This document shows positions 17,478 to 27,248 of a stretch of 64,000 nt of DNA, one piece after another. The notes below the pieces were generated by a model. That model was not told the DNA's origin. It saw only the letters and a program-made list of their open reading frames with translations, and ran no database searches. Source of the stretch: Caballeronia sordidicola (GTDB lineage: Bacteria > Pseudomonadota > Gammaproteobacteria > Burkholderiales > Burkholderiaceae); assembly GCF_001544455.2 (NCBI RefSeq), contig NZ_FCOC02000001.1:310001-374000 (forward strand). Reading direction: 5' to 3'. The stretch's first letter is position 1; every line of letters begins with the position of its first letter. The translations under genes and the position numbers were made by a program.

Positions 17478-18761
17478 CTAGTGGGACGGCGCGTGAGATG
17501 TCACATGAGGCGTCGAGTCACGCAGCGCCTTGACCGTTGCCGCGGTGACGTCGCCCGGTTGGCCGCCCCAGTTCGAGCGCAGATAGTTCGCCAGTTGCGC
17601 GAGTTCCTCGTCGTCGAGCGTAGCAGCGAAGCCAGGCATTGCCTGCAAGCTCTCCGTGCCCGCGAACTCCGCGGCGGCCATGCCATCGAGCATCACGGCG
17701 ATCAGGTTATGCGGATCGGTCTGGCGCAGCGTGGAACTGCCTCGCATCGACACCGCCACGTGCGGCTTGCCCTCGCCTCCCAGCCCGTGACATCCCGCGC
17801 ACACGGCAACGTAGGTGTTACGGCCGGCAGCCGTCTTGTTGACCTGAGCAGCGTCGGCGGAAACCGGCTGTACGGGCGTGGGCGGTGGCGGTGCATCGCC
17901 GAGCAGGTAGACCGACATCGCGCGCAAGTCGCCCGGCGACAAGTATTGCGTGCTCAGAAAGACCACCGGATGCATTTCACCAAACGCGGGTCCCTGACGG
18001 CTGATTCCGGTTGCGAAGAAAGTCTGCAGGTCGGCGCCCGTCCATCCGCGCGCGGCAAGTCCGGCAGGCGTGATATCCGGCGGAATCACACGGCCCAGAT
18101 CCGACCCCTGGAGCGCCTTTGCCCCGTTCATCTGGCCGAACAGGCCGCGCGGCGTGTGGCATTCAGCGCAATGGCCAAGCGCGTTCGCGAGATATTTCCC
18201 GCGTGTCCAGTCCGCCGACGTTCCAACCGATGCATCCGGCAAGCTGTCTTTCAGGAACAGCATGTTCCAGAACATGACGGCAAACCGGACGTTGAACGGA
18301 AATTTGAGATCGGGCTTGCGGTCAGGCACGGCGGCCGGCTTTTGCGCCATCAGGTACGCGTAGATCGCGTCGCTGTCGGCACGCGACATGGTCCGGTATG
18401 ACGTGTAGGGCATCGCCGGATAAAGCTGCTTATCGGGCGTCACGCCGTCGTGCAGCGTCTTGTAGAACTCGGCGGCGGTCCATTTGCCGATGCCATGTTC
18501 AGGATCAGGCGTGATGTTCGTGCCATAGAACGTGCCGAAAGGCGAACCAAGTCTCACGCCGCCCGCGAACGGCGCGCCGCCGGGGATCGTGTGACAGGCG
18601 GCGCAATCGGCGGCTTTCGCGAGATAACGGCCGCGCGCGATCTGTTCGGGGGTCGATGTGCGCGCGTCCGCCGGCGCATTGTCGGGACCCTTGCTACACG
18701 CCGATAACGCCGCAATACACAAGGCGAGCGCGCCGATACGAAGTGTCGATGCGTAGCTCAT
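17478..18761 (-). CDS. Triheme cytochrome c lipoprotein, electron acceptor of the molybdenum hydroxylase
   Basis: A 427-residue protein with a lipoprotein signal (lipobox LSAC, Cys22) and three CxxCH heme sites: CAACH at 53-57, CAECH at 198-202 and CAGCH at 321-325. This three-domain form matches the cytochrome subunits of membrane alcohol, aldehyde and gluconate dehydrogenases and of IorAB-type enzymes. The ATG overlaps the stop of the iron-sulfur subunit (ATGA). It would carry electrons from the periplasmic hydroxylase to the respiratory chain. Its stop faces the patatin gene with 23 bases between. Confidence 0.92.
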   Translation of the reverse strand: MSYASTLRIGALALCIAALSACSKGPDNAPADARTSTPEQIARGRYLAKAADCAACHTIPGGAPFAGGVRLGSPFGTFYGTNITPDPEHGIGKWTAAEFYKTLHDGVTPDKQLYPAMPYTSYRTMSRADSDAIYAYLMAQKPAAVPDRKPDLKFPFNVRFAVMFWNMLFLKDSLPDASVGTSADWTRGKYLANALGHCAECHTPRGLFGQMNGAKALQGSDLGRVIPPDITPAGLAARGWTGADLQTFFATGISRQGPAFGEMHPVVFLSTQYLSPGDLRAMSVYLLGDAPPPPTPVQPVSADAAQVNKTAAGRNTYVAVCAGCHGLGGEGKPHVAVSMRGSSTLRQTDPHNLIAVMLDGMAAAEFAGTESLQAMPGFAATLDDEELAQLANYLRSNWGGQPGDVTAATVKALRDSTPHVTSHAPSH

Positions 18762-19336
18762 GCGGAATCCTTCACGAGTCCGGGCGTGTTCATCACGACG
18801 TCTTTTACGGCTTCGTAATAGCGGACATAGCCCGTGCATCGGCAGATATGGCTGTCGAGCGCCTTCATGATCTCGCTGTCCACCGACGCCTTCGCAATGG
18901 GCTCGCGCTTCAGCCGCTCAATGAAGACCGTCGCCGCGTTCACGAATCCCGGCGTGCAATAGCCGCACTGAAAACTGAAGTGCTCCAGGAATTTTTGCTG
19001 CACCGGCGTGAGTTCGACGACTTCGCCCTGCTCATTGCGCGTGCCGTGCCCTTCGATGGTCCGGATCTTCTTCCCATCGAAAAAATGCGCGCCCGTGATG
19101 CAGGAGCGCACTTCTTCGCTGGTTCCGTCCTGCTTGTCCAGAATCACCACGCATGCGTGACAGACACCTTGCCCGCAGCCAAGGCGCGAGCCCGTCAGGC
19201 CAACGTATTCGTGCAGGAAATCGATCATCATCAGACCGTCGGGCGTCTGGATCGGACCGGTTGCCACGCCGTTGATGGTGAGCGAAAGAGGCTTCATCTG
19301 GATCATGGCAGGCTTTGCTCGATTGGGGGCCGTCAT
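18758..19336 (-). CDS. Molybdenum hydroxylase small subunit, [2Fe-2S] (IorA/CoxS type)
   Basis: A 192-residue protein with two [2Fe-2S] domains. The plant-type N-terminal cluster uses Cys54, Cys59, Cys62 and Cys79 (GCGQGVCHAC). The C-terminal cluster has CGYC at 124-127 and CRC at 165-167. It relays electrons from the molybdenum site. The ATG at 19336 overlaps the large-subunit stop by 4 bases; the longer frame reaching 19684 lies inside that gene and is not protein-like. The first 15 residues extend beyond most IorA proteins, and an internal ATG at residue 11 is an alternative. Confidence 0.93.
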   Translation of the reverse strand: MTAPNRAKPAMIQMKPLSLTINGVATGPIQTPDGLMMIDFLHEYVGLTGSRLGCGQGVCHACVVILDKQDGTSEEVRSCITGAHFFDGKKIRTIEGHGTRNEQGEVVELTPVQQKFLEHFSFQCGYCTPGFVNAATVFIERLKREPIAKASVDSEIMKALDSHICRCTGYVRYYEAVKDVVMNTPGLVKDSA

Positions 19337-22164
19337 GCGAGCGCCTCCTGAATGGTTTGAGGCGTCACAGGCAAGTCGTTGAACCGGCGTCCGATAGCGT
19401 GCGCAATGCCGTTGACTATGGCGCCCACTACCGGAATCATGACCACTTCCGCGATGCCCTTCGGCGGATCCGTTTCGGACAGCGGCGGCAGCAGTTCGCC
19501 GGTCTGGGTCCAGACGGCGACATCGCTTGCGCGCGGCAGGTGATAGCGATTGAAGTTCCACGTGCCGTTGCCGGGGCCCTCTTCGTAAAGCGGCAGGTAC
19601 TCGTGCAGCGCATGGCCGATGCCCATCGCCAGTCCGCCCTGCAACTGACCTGACACGAGTTCGGGCGCGAGCATGTTGCCGCACTCCATGATGGAGTGAT
19701 GCGAGAGCAGTTCAACATGCCCGCTCGCCTCGTTCACCGCAAGCTCGACCAGCGTTGCCACCGCGCTGTAATAGGTCACGGCCGCGTTGTTGCGCTGGAC
19801 CGGCGGGATGAAAACCCGCTTGCGATCGAGCGCGCGATACGCCGGAGCAACTGGAGCGGGGCCCTTGCCATCATCCTTGGGTTTCCCCGCGCCATAAAGC
19901 AGTGACAAACCGTCAATCGGCAAGCGCTCTGTCACGCCCCGGATATCGAACTCCGCCTCGGTCCATTGCCAGCGGTTGAACACGTGCACGACCGCACCCG
20001 TGACGACCCCGAGTTCGTGCGCTTTTTTCGCAAGTTGTTCAAGCGGCAAGGGCTCAAGCCCTGCTGCCGTCAGCTTGCCGTCGACCCAGCGCGCATCCTC
20101 GCGGCGAACGACCAAAGGCGCCGCCTGACCGCCGCCAATGCCCGCGCTCCAGATCGACATGGCTGCCGGCCACAGGCCTTGCGTGAAGACAACGCGCGCC
20201 GCTTCGTGCGTGCTGTGAGTGAAATAGAACGCCGAATTCGTCGCGCTCGATGGCGATACCATCCCCGGCGACCATCGTGGATTCGCCGACAATTTGTCCT
20301 GCTCCGCTTGCGACATCGTGTACGGATCGCCGCTCGTGATCATCGGCAACTCCGGCCAGTCGACAATCGCCATGCGCACTTCCGCAGCCGGCTTGCCGAG
20401 CCACTTCGCGCACGCAATGGCCTGAGACGTCGACGCTCCCGTGCCGATTTCAGCGGCGGTGTGATGCAGCGTGATCTTGCCGTCGGCCGCGACTTCGACC
20501 TTCGCAAACGATGCCTCCGCGCCCGTCCCGAAGTCTTTTTGCACACATGCGAAGCCCACGCCATAGCGGTTGCCCGGATGCGTCAGCTCATACTCGGCCT
20601 TCTTCCTCGCGCGATCGGTCCACAGCGGATGAACCTTCGCCTTCTGAAGGATTTCATCGACGCGGATCGCGCCTGCCGGGATCGCACCCTGCGTGTTCTT
20701 CATGCCGGAGCGCAGCGCGTTTTTCAGCCGCAAGTCGATAGCATCGAGTCCAAGCTGGCCGGCCAGTTCATCGATCAGCATTTCCGTTGCGGCCATGGTC
20801 TGCAAGGTGCCGTAGCCACGAGCGGAGCCGGCGTCGATTGCACGCGACGCCGTAGCGATGCCCATCAGATCGCTTTTCGGGAAGTAATAGATGGATTGCG
20901 CGGCCGACGCGCCCACCATTGCCACCGATGGAGAAAAGTTGGAGCGCCCGCCACCGTTGACCTCAAGCTCTGCATTGAACGATTGCAGCAGGCCGGTTTT
21001 TTTATCGACGCCAATCCGGTAATGCATTTTCGATGCATGCCGTTTGATCGATGTCTGGAACTGCTCGTAGCGGTCAAAGGCGAGCCGCACTGGCCGGCCG
21101 TCGCCATACATGGCCGCAACCAGGCCGTAGAACGGCACGTTGTAGTGATCCTTCGAACCATAACCGACAGTCGAAACCGGATGCACGAACAGGTTCTTCA
21201 CCGGAAAGCGGCACTTCGCCGCCATGCCCGCCGCGCTCTGGGCGACTTCGCTCGGACCTTGCGTTGGCACGACCATGTGCAGCGATTGCGTCGACGCGTC
21301 ATACCAGCAGTTCGCGTTGTCGGCTTCGAGCGCGGCGGTATCGATGGACTGAGTCGTGTAGTTGCGATCGAGCACGAGCCAATCCGCGGGCGGATGGTCC
21401 AGTTCGTCGCGCAGCTTTTCAGCGTGGAACATGCCCTGCTGATCGAGCTTGCCGCTGGCATTACCTGCAGCCCAGACAGGCTCGTGCTTGCGCATCGCGC
21501 TCGGGAACAGCATGGTGTTCTTCAGGCTCGAGAAGGTATCCTCGTCATACGGCGTCGCGCCGCCGACCCGCACGAAGCGAAACGTGCCCCACGGATCGCG
21601 CTCGAGTGGCCCGGTCTTGGCGCCGTAGCGAATGACTTCATCGTGGAACTGAAGCGTGTCCTTCGCGAATCGAAAACGCGCGAAGTCGTGATAGATCAAT
21701 ATTGCGACGGCATGACCCAGATAAGCCGGCGTCTTGCCCGCGGGCAAGAGCATGTCTTCACCATAAAACGCCGGGAATGCGAGGCCATCGCGCGTCAGAT
21801 CCTCTGCCGTGACAATCCGGTCCGGTTGCAGTTCGTCGCCGAGAAGACCGAGGTCGATACCTTCATAGATTCTGTCGGCTTGCGTCGTACGCAAGATGAA
21901 CGCATGGGATTGCTGTTTCGGCCAGTGCGGCATGTCGGCGGCGCGCACGTCGCGGGCGAACACCTTCGACCCCGTCACCTTCGCGATTCCGTCGATACGG
22001 AATTTCGCCCGGCCGCTTGCCGTATCCCACTGGATCGGCGTGAGAACCTTCTCTTCAAACAACGCGGCGAAAGCACGACTGCCAAGCGGCGCGATGATGA
22101 CAGTCAGTCCTGCAATGGTGCTCGCCTTAAGAAAACCGCGACGCGATCGGTCGAGTTCTCCCAT
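19333..22164 (-). CDS. Molybdenum hydroxylase large subunit (isoquinoline 1-oxidoreductase/aldehyde oxidase type), Tat-exported
   Basis: A 943-residue molybdopterin-binding subunit of the xanthine oxidase superfamily. It begins with a twin-arginine signal (SRRGFLKAS, then a hydrophobic stretch), so the complex works in the periplasm; the small subunit probably travels with it. GSARGYGTLQTMAATEMLIDEL and the C-terminal GIAEVVMIPVVGAIVNGI fit substrate-side and active-site glutamate regions. A strong GAGGAG site precedes the ATG at 22164. Such enzymes hydroxylate N-heterocycles or oxidise aldehydes. No XdhC or MobA-like maturation gene lies nearby. The substrate cannot be read from the sequence. 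Confidence 0.92.
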   Translation of the reverse strand: MGELDRSRRGFLKASTIAGLTVIIAPLGSRAFAALFEEKVLTPIQWDTASGRAKFRIDGIAKVTGSKVFARDVRAADMPHWPKQQSHAFILRTTQADRIYEGIDLGLLGDELQPDRIVTAEDLTRDGLAFPAFYGEDMLLPAGKTPAYLGHAVAILIYHDFARFRFAKDTLQFHDEVIRYGAKTGPLERDPWGTFRFVRVGGATPYDEDTFSSLKNTMLFPSAMRKHEPVWAAGNASGKLDQQGMFHAEKLRDELDHPPADWLVLDRNYTTQSIDTAALEADNANCWYDASTQSLHMVVPTQGPSEVAQSAAGMAAKCRFPVKNLFVHPVSTVGYGSKDHYNVPFYGLVAAMYGDGRPVRLAFDRYEQFQTSIKRHASKMHYRIGVDKKTGLLQSFNAELEVNGGGRSNFSPSVAMVGASAAQSIYYFPKSDLMGIATASRAIDAGSARGYGTLQTMAATEMLIDELAGQLGLDAIDLRLKNALRSGMKNTQGAIPAGAIRVDEILQKAKVHPLWTDRARKKAEYELTHPGNRYGVGFACVQKDFGTGAEASFAKVEVAADGKITLHHTAAEIGTGASTSQAIACAKWLGKPAAEVRMAIVDWPELPMITSGDPYTMSQAEQDKLSANPRWSPGMVSPSSATNSAFYFTHSTHEAARVVFTQGLWPAAMSIWSAGIGGGQAAPLVVRREDARWVDGKLTAAGLEPLPLEQLAKKAHELGVVTGAVVHVFNRWQWTEAEFDIRGVTERLPIDGLSLLYGAGKPKDDGKGPAPVAPAYRALDRKRVFIPPVQRNNAAVTYYSAVATLVELAVNEASGHVELLSHHSIMECGNMLAPELVSGQLQGGLAMGIGHALHEYLPLYEEGPGNGTWNFNRYHLPRASDVAVWTQTGELLPPLSETDPPKGIAEVVMIPVVGAIVNGIAHAIGRRFNDLPVTPQTIQEALA

Positions 22165-22533
22165 ATCACTCTCCTCACCCGGGCGGCTTTTCACCCCCAA
22201 GTCACATTCATTCGAATCCCAAAATTTATTTCGGATTCCGAAACTATTAACTTTCTGAAACAGCCGTGTTCTTCGTTTTGATTGAAGAGAATGACTTGTT
22301 ACGACGGATCCCGGCGCGTTCCGATCCTAAACGCACTTCGAGTGGTCAGGGTGCAGGGATTTGCAGCAGCCTGTTTCGGGGTTTAACGCGCGCTGTTGTT
22401 CACTTCGAAACACCTTGGCTGCGTTCACGCAATGGACTGCGGCGGGAGGCCGCAGTCCCCAAGGAAAGCTGGCGATTGTACGTGGCAAGGTTGCCTGTGA
22501 GCAGCGATCAGGGTGTCAAGTTTTGTGCTGAAT
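22165..22533. other. Intergenic region upstream of the molybdenum hydroxylase operon
   Basis: About 370 bases with no credible gene. A 97-codon + strand frame from 22266 has no family character. The region must include the promoter of the hydroxylase operon, but I see no clear consensus -10/-35. Confidence 0.5.
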
Positions 22534-22555
22534 GCATAACCATGCATGGTTATGC
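22534..22555. repeat. Perfect 22-base palindrome
   Basis: The arm GCATAACCATG is followed immediately by its exact reverse complement, with no loop. It lies between the NlpC/P60 terminator and the molybdenum hydroxylase promoter region. A spacer-free perfect palindrome fits a dimeric regulator operator better than a terminator, since no T-run follows it. Confidence 0.7.
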
Positions 22556-22567
22556 TTGACCAACGAC

Positions 22568-22600
22568 AAAAGCCCGCCTTCTGTTGGAAGGCAGGCTTTG
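22568..22600 (-). terminator. Intrinsic terminator of the NlpC/P60 gene
   Basis: A GC-rich hairpin (AAAGCCTGCCTTCC / GAAGGCGGGCTTTT on the minus strand, one mismatch) followed by TTTTG. It lies about 50 bases after the stop of the peptidase gene. Confidence 0.8.
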
Positions 22601-22649
22601 TAGCTGACCGGCGCGCAGCGTGACTGGCTGGTCAGTTCATTAGAACGAT

Positions 22650-23345
22650 TTAGTTGTCGGGATTGCCACCGATCGTGGCGCTGACACGCTGACGCAGATC
22701 GACGCCATCGATCGGGAACGTCGCTTCTATTCGACGAGCACCCGTATAGCGCTTTTCCCAATAGCTGTTGTCCATGTCGTCAACACGGATGGTGCTGCCC
22801 GTGGAAGGCGAATGGACGAACTTGTTGTCGCCAATGTAGATGCCGACATGGGAGAACGAGCGCCGCATCGTGTTGAAAAACACGAGGTCTCCCGGTTTGA
22901 GCTCGCTCACGCGAACCTTCTCGCCAACGCGGCTCATTTCTTCCGCACGGCGCGGCAGCGTCATGCCGAGCGTGTCCTGGAATACGTATCGCACAAAACC
23001 GCTGCAATCCAGGCCGGAATCGGGTGTATTACCGCCCCAGCGATACCGCACGCCAATCATATTGAGCGCGCCGACAACCACGTCACCCGCTTTGCTCGCC
23101 ATGCCGGAGAGGAAAGAACGCGTAGCGGTCGGGGTTGCTGAAGAGGTGCTTGTCACATTGCCTGAACCGGCAACGGGATAGATGTCATTAGCTGCTTTCG
23201 GCGACGAAAAAATGCCATTGCTGGCATTTTGACTTGAACTGTTGACTTCGTCGGCGAACGCACCGCTAGCTGCTGTCATCATCAGGCCGATCAACATGCT
23301 GGCTGCTGCGCGCGCGCATGTCTGAGTCAAGGTTAATGGCTGCAT
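22650..23345 (-). CDS. NlpC/P60 family peptidoglycan endopeptidase (C40)
   Basis: A 231-residue secreted protein. The signal peptide covers residues 1 to about 31 (ASGAFA/DE). A low-complexity Ser/Thr-rich linker reaches about residue 85, then an NlpC/P60 domain follows. The catalytic triad is visible as Cys114 in LDCSGFV, His166 in FSHVGIY and His178 in FVHS. Family members cut peptide stems of peptidoglycan in the periplasm, like MepS/Spr. It is monocistronic, with its own terminator downstream. Confidence 0.92.
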   Translation of the reverse strand: MQPLTLTQTCARAAASMLIGLMMTAASGAFADEVNSSSQNASNGIFSSPKAANDIYPVAGSGNVTSTSSATPTATRSFLSGMASKAGDVVVGALNMIGVRYRWGGNTPDSGLDCSGFVRYVFQDTLGMTLPRRAEEMSRVGEKVRVSELKPGDLVFFNTMRRSFSHVGIYIGDNKFVHSPSTGSTIRVDDMDNSYWEKRYTGARRIEATFPIDGVDLRQRVSATIGGNPDN

Positions 23346-23482
23346 CGGTCGGTAGGTTTGGGTAAAAAAGTCTGAAAAATCAGGATCATGCGAGAAAACT
23401 TTGCTCGATACTAGCCAGATATTATTTACATGTCAAAAGGCATAGAAAAATACAATTGAGATGCGCACCTAATTGGTGAAAA

Positions 23483-25081
23483 TTAGGCCACGATCGCGGC
23501 TTTCAGTAACTTTCTTGTGTATTCGTGGGACGGCATTGCAAAAATATTCTCCACATCGCCGGTTTCCACGACAGTTCCGTTCTGCATGACCACCACCCGA
23601 TGCGCCATCGCGCCGATGACTTCCAGGTCGTGGCTGATGAAAACGTAGCCCAGGTTGTACTTCCGTTGTATATCGGCAAGCAGACGCAAAACTTGATGCT
23701 GAATTGAGACATCGAGTGCGCTCGTGGGTTCATCGAGGATCAGGATGCGCGGTTCGAGCACCAGCGCACGCGCAATTGCAATGCGCTGACGCTGGCCGCC
23801 GGAAAACTCGTGCGGGTAACGATTCAGGCACGTCCGGTCCATGCCGACCTCGCGCAGGACCGCGATCACCTTTGCGTGGCGGGCGGTGGCGTCGAGTTCG
23901 GGACGGTGAAGCGCGAGCCCTTCCCCGACTATCCGCTCGATGGTCTGGCGTGGCGAGAGCGAACTGTACGGGTCTTGAAACACCACTTGCATGTTCGAGC
24001 GCAGCACGGTTTGCTCGCGGCCACGGTAATCAGCGAGCTGACGCCCCTGGAATTCGACCTTTCCGTGCGATATGCGCTGCAAACCAAGCAACGCCATGGC
24101 CAGGGTGGATTTGCCTGAACCCGATTCGCCGACAATGCCAAGCGTCTCGCCCTGGCGCACGGTCACCGAAACGCCGTCGACAGCCTTGAACGCGCCGCGC
24201 CGGAACCAGCCGCCAACGCCCGCGATCTTCGTGGCGAATTCCACCGATACTTCTTTTGCATCGAGCAGAACCGGTGACAACGGCAGCACCGGCAAGACGG
24301 TGCGCTCCGGTTTGCTCTCCAGTAAGCGAATGGTGTACGGATGCTGCGGCGACGCGAAAATCGATTCCACCGCGCCGCTTTCGACCAGCACGCCCTGCTC
24401 CATCACCGCCACGCGCTGTGCGAATTTGCGAACGAGGTTGAGATCGTGCGTGATCAGCAGCACCGCCATGCCGCGCGATGCGGCTTCGTCGCGCTGGAGT
24501 TCGAGCAGCAACTCCACGATCTGCGCGCGAATCGTGACGTCGAGCGCGGTGGTGGGTTCGTCGGCGAGAAGCAGGCGCGGGCGGCATGCGAGCGCCATGG
24601 CGATCATCGCGCGCTGGCGTTGTCCGCCCGAGAGCTGATGCGCATACCGGTCGATGCGCGTTTCCGGCTCCGTGATGCCCGTGCGCGCAAGCAGGTCGAT
24701 TGCACGGCGGCGCGCGTCGCGCACCGATACGCCGTCGTGCAGCACGATGGTCTCGATGATCTGGTCGCCAATGGTGAAAAGCGGGTTGAGCGCGGTCATC
24801 GGCTCCTGAAAGATCATCGCGATGTCGGAGCCGCGGAGCTTGCGCATCGCGCCTTCGCTCTTCGAGAGCAGTTCCTCGCCATCGAAGCGGATCGAGCCGG
24901 TGAGATCGGCCTCTCGCAGAAGCCGCAGTACGGACAACGCGGTCACGCTTTTGCCCGATCCCGACTCGCCGACCAGCGCCACGCGCTCGCCGGCCTCGAT
25001 CCTGAGATTGACGCCATCAACCGCCAGGGTGTCGCCAAAACGCACGCGCAAATCGGCAATGTCCAGCAGCGGCGCGCTCAT
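23483..25081 (-). CDS. yejF: Oligopeptide ABC transporter, fused double ATP-binding protein (YejF-like)
   Basis: A 532-residue ATPase with two complete ABC domains, each with an oligopeptide-type C-terminal tail. Walker A GESGSGKS is at 38-45 and again near 315-322. Signatures are LSGGQRQR and FSGGQRQR. The single-chain double ATPase is characteristic of YejF, whereas Opp/Dpp systems use two polypeptides. The ATG overlaps the YejE stop by 4 bases. It is last in a yejABEF-type operon that imports peptides and peptide-like compounds. Confidence 0.92.
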   Translation of the reverse strand: MSAPLLDIADLRVRFGDTLAVDGVNLRIEAGERVALVGESGSGKSVTALSVLRLLREADLTGSIRFDGEELLSKSEGAMRKLRGSDIAMIFQEPMTALNPLFTIGDQIIETIVLHDGVSVRDARRRAIDLLARTGITEPETRIDRYAHQLSGGQRQRAMIAMALACRPRLLLADEPTTALDVTIRAQIVELLLELQRDEAASRGMAVLLITHDLNLVRKFAQRVAVMEQGVLVESGAVESIFASPQHPYTIRLLESKPERTVLPVLPLSPVLLDAKEVSVEFATKIAGVGGWFRRGAFKAVDGVSVTVRQGETLGIVGESGSGKSTLAMALLGLQRISHGKVEFQGRQLADYRGREQTVLRSNMQVVFQDPYSSLSPRQTIERIVGEGLALHRPELDATARHAKVIAVLREVGMDRTCLNRYPHEFSGGQRQRIAIARALVLEPRILILDEPTSALDVSIQHQVLRLLADIQRKYNLGYVFISHDLEVIGAMAHRVVVMQNGTVVETGDVENIFAMPSHEYTRKLLKAAIVA

Positions 25082-26172
25082 TTTCCACCTCCGGCCTTGA
25101 TGGCATCGGAGATGCGCGTGTCGAGGGCGTTACGCAGCGCGTCGCCCATGAACGTGAGCAACAGCAGGGTTGCAACCAGCACGCCGAACGTCGATAACGA
25201 TATCCACCAGGCGTCCAGGTTTGCCTTGCCTTGCGCGAGCAGTTCGCCCAGGGATGGCGTTGGCGAGGGGACGCCAAGGCCAAGAAAGTCCAGGCTCGTC
25301 AGCGCGAGAATGGCGCCGCTCATGCGAAACGGCAGGAACGTGATGACGGGCGTGAGGCTGTTGGGCAGGATGTGCCGCCAGATGATCTGCGCATTCGACA
25401 AACCCATCGCCCGCGCCGCGCGCACATAGTCCTGAGTGCGGTTGCGCAGGAATTCGGCGCGCACGTAGTCGGACAGGCCAATCCATCCGAAAAGCGAGAG
25501 CAGCACAACCAGCAGCAACAAGCTCGGCTCGAAGATCGACGCGAAGATGATCAGCAGATACAACTCGGGCAACGCGCTCCAGATTTCGATCAGGCGCTGT
25601 CCGGTCAGGTCGGTACGCCCGCCAAAATAGCCCTGGACCGCGCCGGCGAGCATGCCGAGCACCGTGCCGATTGCCGTGAGCACCAGCGCGAAGATCACCG
25701 AGACGCGAAAGCCGTAGAGCAGCCGCGCGAAGACATCGCGGCCGCGGTCGTCGGTGCCGAGCCAGTTTTCACGCGATGGCGGCGCCGGATTCGAGCCCTT
25801 CGAAAAATAGTTCAGTGTGTCGTAGTAGTAATGATTCGGCGGATAGACAGCGAAGTTGCTCCCCTCGCTGAAACGGTCGCGAATGTAGGGATCGAGATAA
25901 TCGGCGGGCGTCGGGAAATCGCCGCCGAACGTGGTTTCCGCATACGTCTTCACCAGCGGGAAATAGAGGTGTCCCTGATAGCGGACCACGAGCGGTTTGT
26001 CGTTGGACCACAAGGGACCCGCCAGACTGATCGCGAATGCGATCACGAAGATCACGAGGCTCCAGTAACCGAGCCGGTTGCGCTTGAATCGCTGCCAGAC
26101 GCGCCGGCCTGGCGTGACTGAAACGGGTGCGCTCAACGGTTGTGCGTCGCTGTCGCGGGGCGTGCGGAGCAT
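25078..26172 (-). CDS. yejE: Oligopeptide ABC transporter permease (YejE-like)
   Basis: A 364-residue DppC/YejE-family inner-membrane permease. A cytoplasmic N-terminal stretch is followed by a first membrane span near 50-70, a large periplasmic region with GTDDRGRDVF, then the five-span permease core with the EAA-like RAMGLSNAQIIWRHILPN. The open frame reaches 26262 inside the yejB gene. I chose the ATG at 26172, 13 bases after the yejB stop, although no strong Shine-Dalgarno is visible. Confidence 0.9.
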   Translation of the reverse strand: MLRTPRDSDAQPLSAPVSVTPGRRVWQRFKRNRLGYWSLVIFVIAFAISLAGPLWSNDKPLVVRYQGHLYFPLVKTYAETTFGGDFPTPADYLDPYIRDRFSEGSNFAVYPPNHYYYDTLNYFSKGSNPAPPSRENWLGTDDRGRDVFARLLYGFRVSVIFALVLTAIGTVLGMLAGAVQGYFGGRTDLTGQRLIEIWSALPELYLLIIFASIFEPSLLLLVVLLSLFGWIGLSDYVRAEFLRNRTQDYVRAARAMGLSNAQIIWRHILPNSLTPVITFLPFRMSGAILALTSLDFLGLGVPSPTPSLGELLAQGKANLDAWWISLSTFGVLVATLLLLTFMGDALRNALDTRISDAIKAGGGK

Positions 26173-26185
26173 GGACTGGTTCAAC

Positions 26186-27220
26186 TCAACGCTCCAGTTG
26201 TTCGAATTGAATGCGCGGGTCGACCCACACGTAGCAGAGGTCGGACACCAGCTTGGTTGCAAGCCCGATCAGCGTGAACAGATACAGCGTGCCCAGCACG
26301 ACCGGATAATCGCGCCGCACGACGGATTCATAGGAAAGCAGTCCGAGGCCATCGAGTGAAAACAGCGTTTCGATCAGCAGGCTGCCCGTAAAAAACGCGC
26401 CAATAAACGCGCCGGGAAATCCCACGATCAACGGCAGCAACGCATTGCGGAACACGTGCTTCCACAGCACCGTTCGTTCCGACAACCCCTTGGCCCGCGC
26501 AGTCAGAGCATATTGCTTGCGGATTTCATCCAAGAACGCGTTCTTGGTCAGCATGGTGATGACCGCGAAACTGCCCACCACCGAAGCGATGATCGGCAAC
26601 GTGATATGCCACAGATAGTCCGCGATCTTGCCGCCAAGACTGAGCGTTGCCCAGTTGTCGGACGTGAGGTTGCGCAGCGGAAAAAGTTGCCAGAACGAAC
26701 CGCCGCCGAAGAGCACGAGCAGCAACACGCCGAGCACAAAACCCGGAATCGCGAATCCGATCAGTACAAGCAGGCTCGTGGTGACATCGAAAGTGGAACC
26801 GTTGCGTATCGCCTTCGCAATGCCGAGCGGCACCGAAATCAGATAGGTCAGAAAAAACGTCCACAGGCCAATACTGATCGATACAGGCAGCTTCGACACA
26901 ATCAGCGACCACACGCTTTGATGCCGGAAGTAGCTGTCGCCGAGATCGAAGCGCGCGAAGCGGCCAAGCATCAGGAAGTAGCGTTGGAGCGGCGGTTTGT
27001 CGAAGCCATACAGCGCGCGAAGTTGGGCGATCTGCTGCGCGTCCACGCCCGTATGCTGGCGCATGCCGAAGCTCGTGCCTTGCTCGCCGCGGCGCAGTTC
27101 GTGCACCGCCTGCTCCACCGGGCCGCCCGGCACGAACTGGATCACGGCAAACGTGAGCGTGAGGACGCCGAGCAAGGTCGGGATCATCAGCAGGATGCGT
27201 TTGAGGATGTAGCTCCACAT
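26186..27220 (-). CDS. yejB: Oligopeptide ABC transporter permease (YejB-like)
   Basis: A 344-residue DppB/YejB-family permease with six membrane spans. It starts MWSYILKRILLMIPTLLGV, the conserved first helix. The EAA motif region reads ARAKGLSERTVLWKHVFRN. It follows the binding-protein gene by 28 bases and precedes yejE. It forms the heterodimeric channel with YejE. Confidence 0.93.
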   Translation of the reverse strand: MWSYILKRILLMIPTLLGVLTLTFAVIQFVPGGPVEQAVHELRRGEQGTSFGMRQHTGVDAQQIAQLRALYGFDKPPLQRYFLMLGRFARFDLGDSYFRHQSVWSLIVSKLPVSISIGLWTFFLTYLISVPLGIAKAIRNGSTFDVTTSLLVLIGFAIPGFVLGVLLLVLFGGGSFWQLFPLRNLTSDNWATLSLGGKIADYLWHITLPIIASVVGSFAVITMLTKNAFLDEIRKQYALTARAKGLSERTVLWKHVFRNALLPLIVGFPGAFIGAFFTGSLLIETLFSLDGLGLLSYESVVRRDYPVVLGTLYLFTLIGLATKLVSDLCYVWVDPRIQFEQLER

Positions 27221-27248
27221 GGGCGACTTTCCGGTTGAATGCTTCCAA

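Noticed and set aside
19966..22281. 771-codon open frame on the + strand
   Set aside because: Antisense to the molybdenum hydroxylase large subunit, which has clear family motifs; the frame is Arg/His-rich, as expected for high-GC shadow frames.
22266..22559. 97-codon frame in the gap before the NlpC/P60 gene
   Set aside because: No ribosome binding site, no domain or signal features, and it ends inside the palindrome and terminator region.
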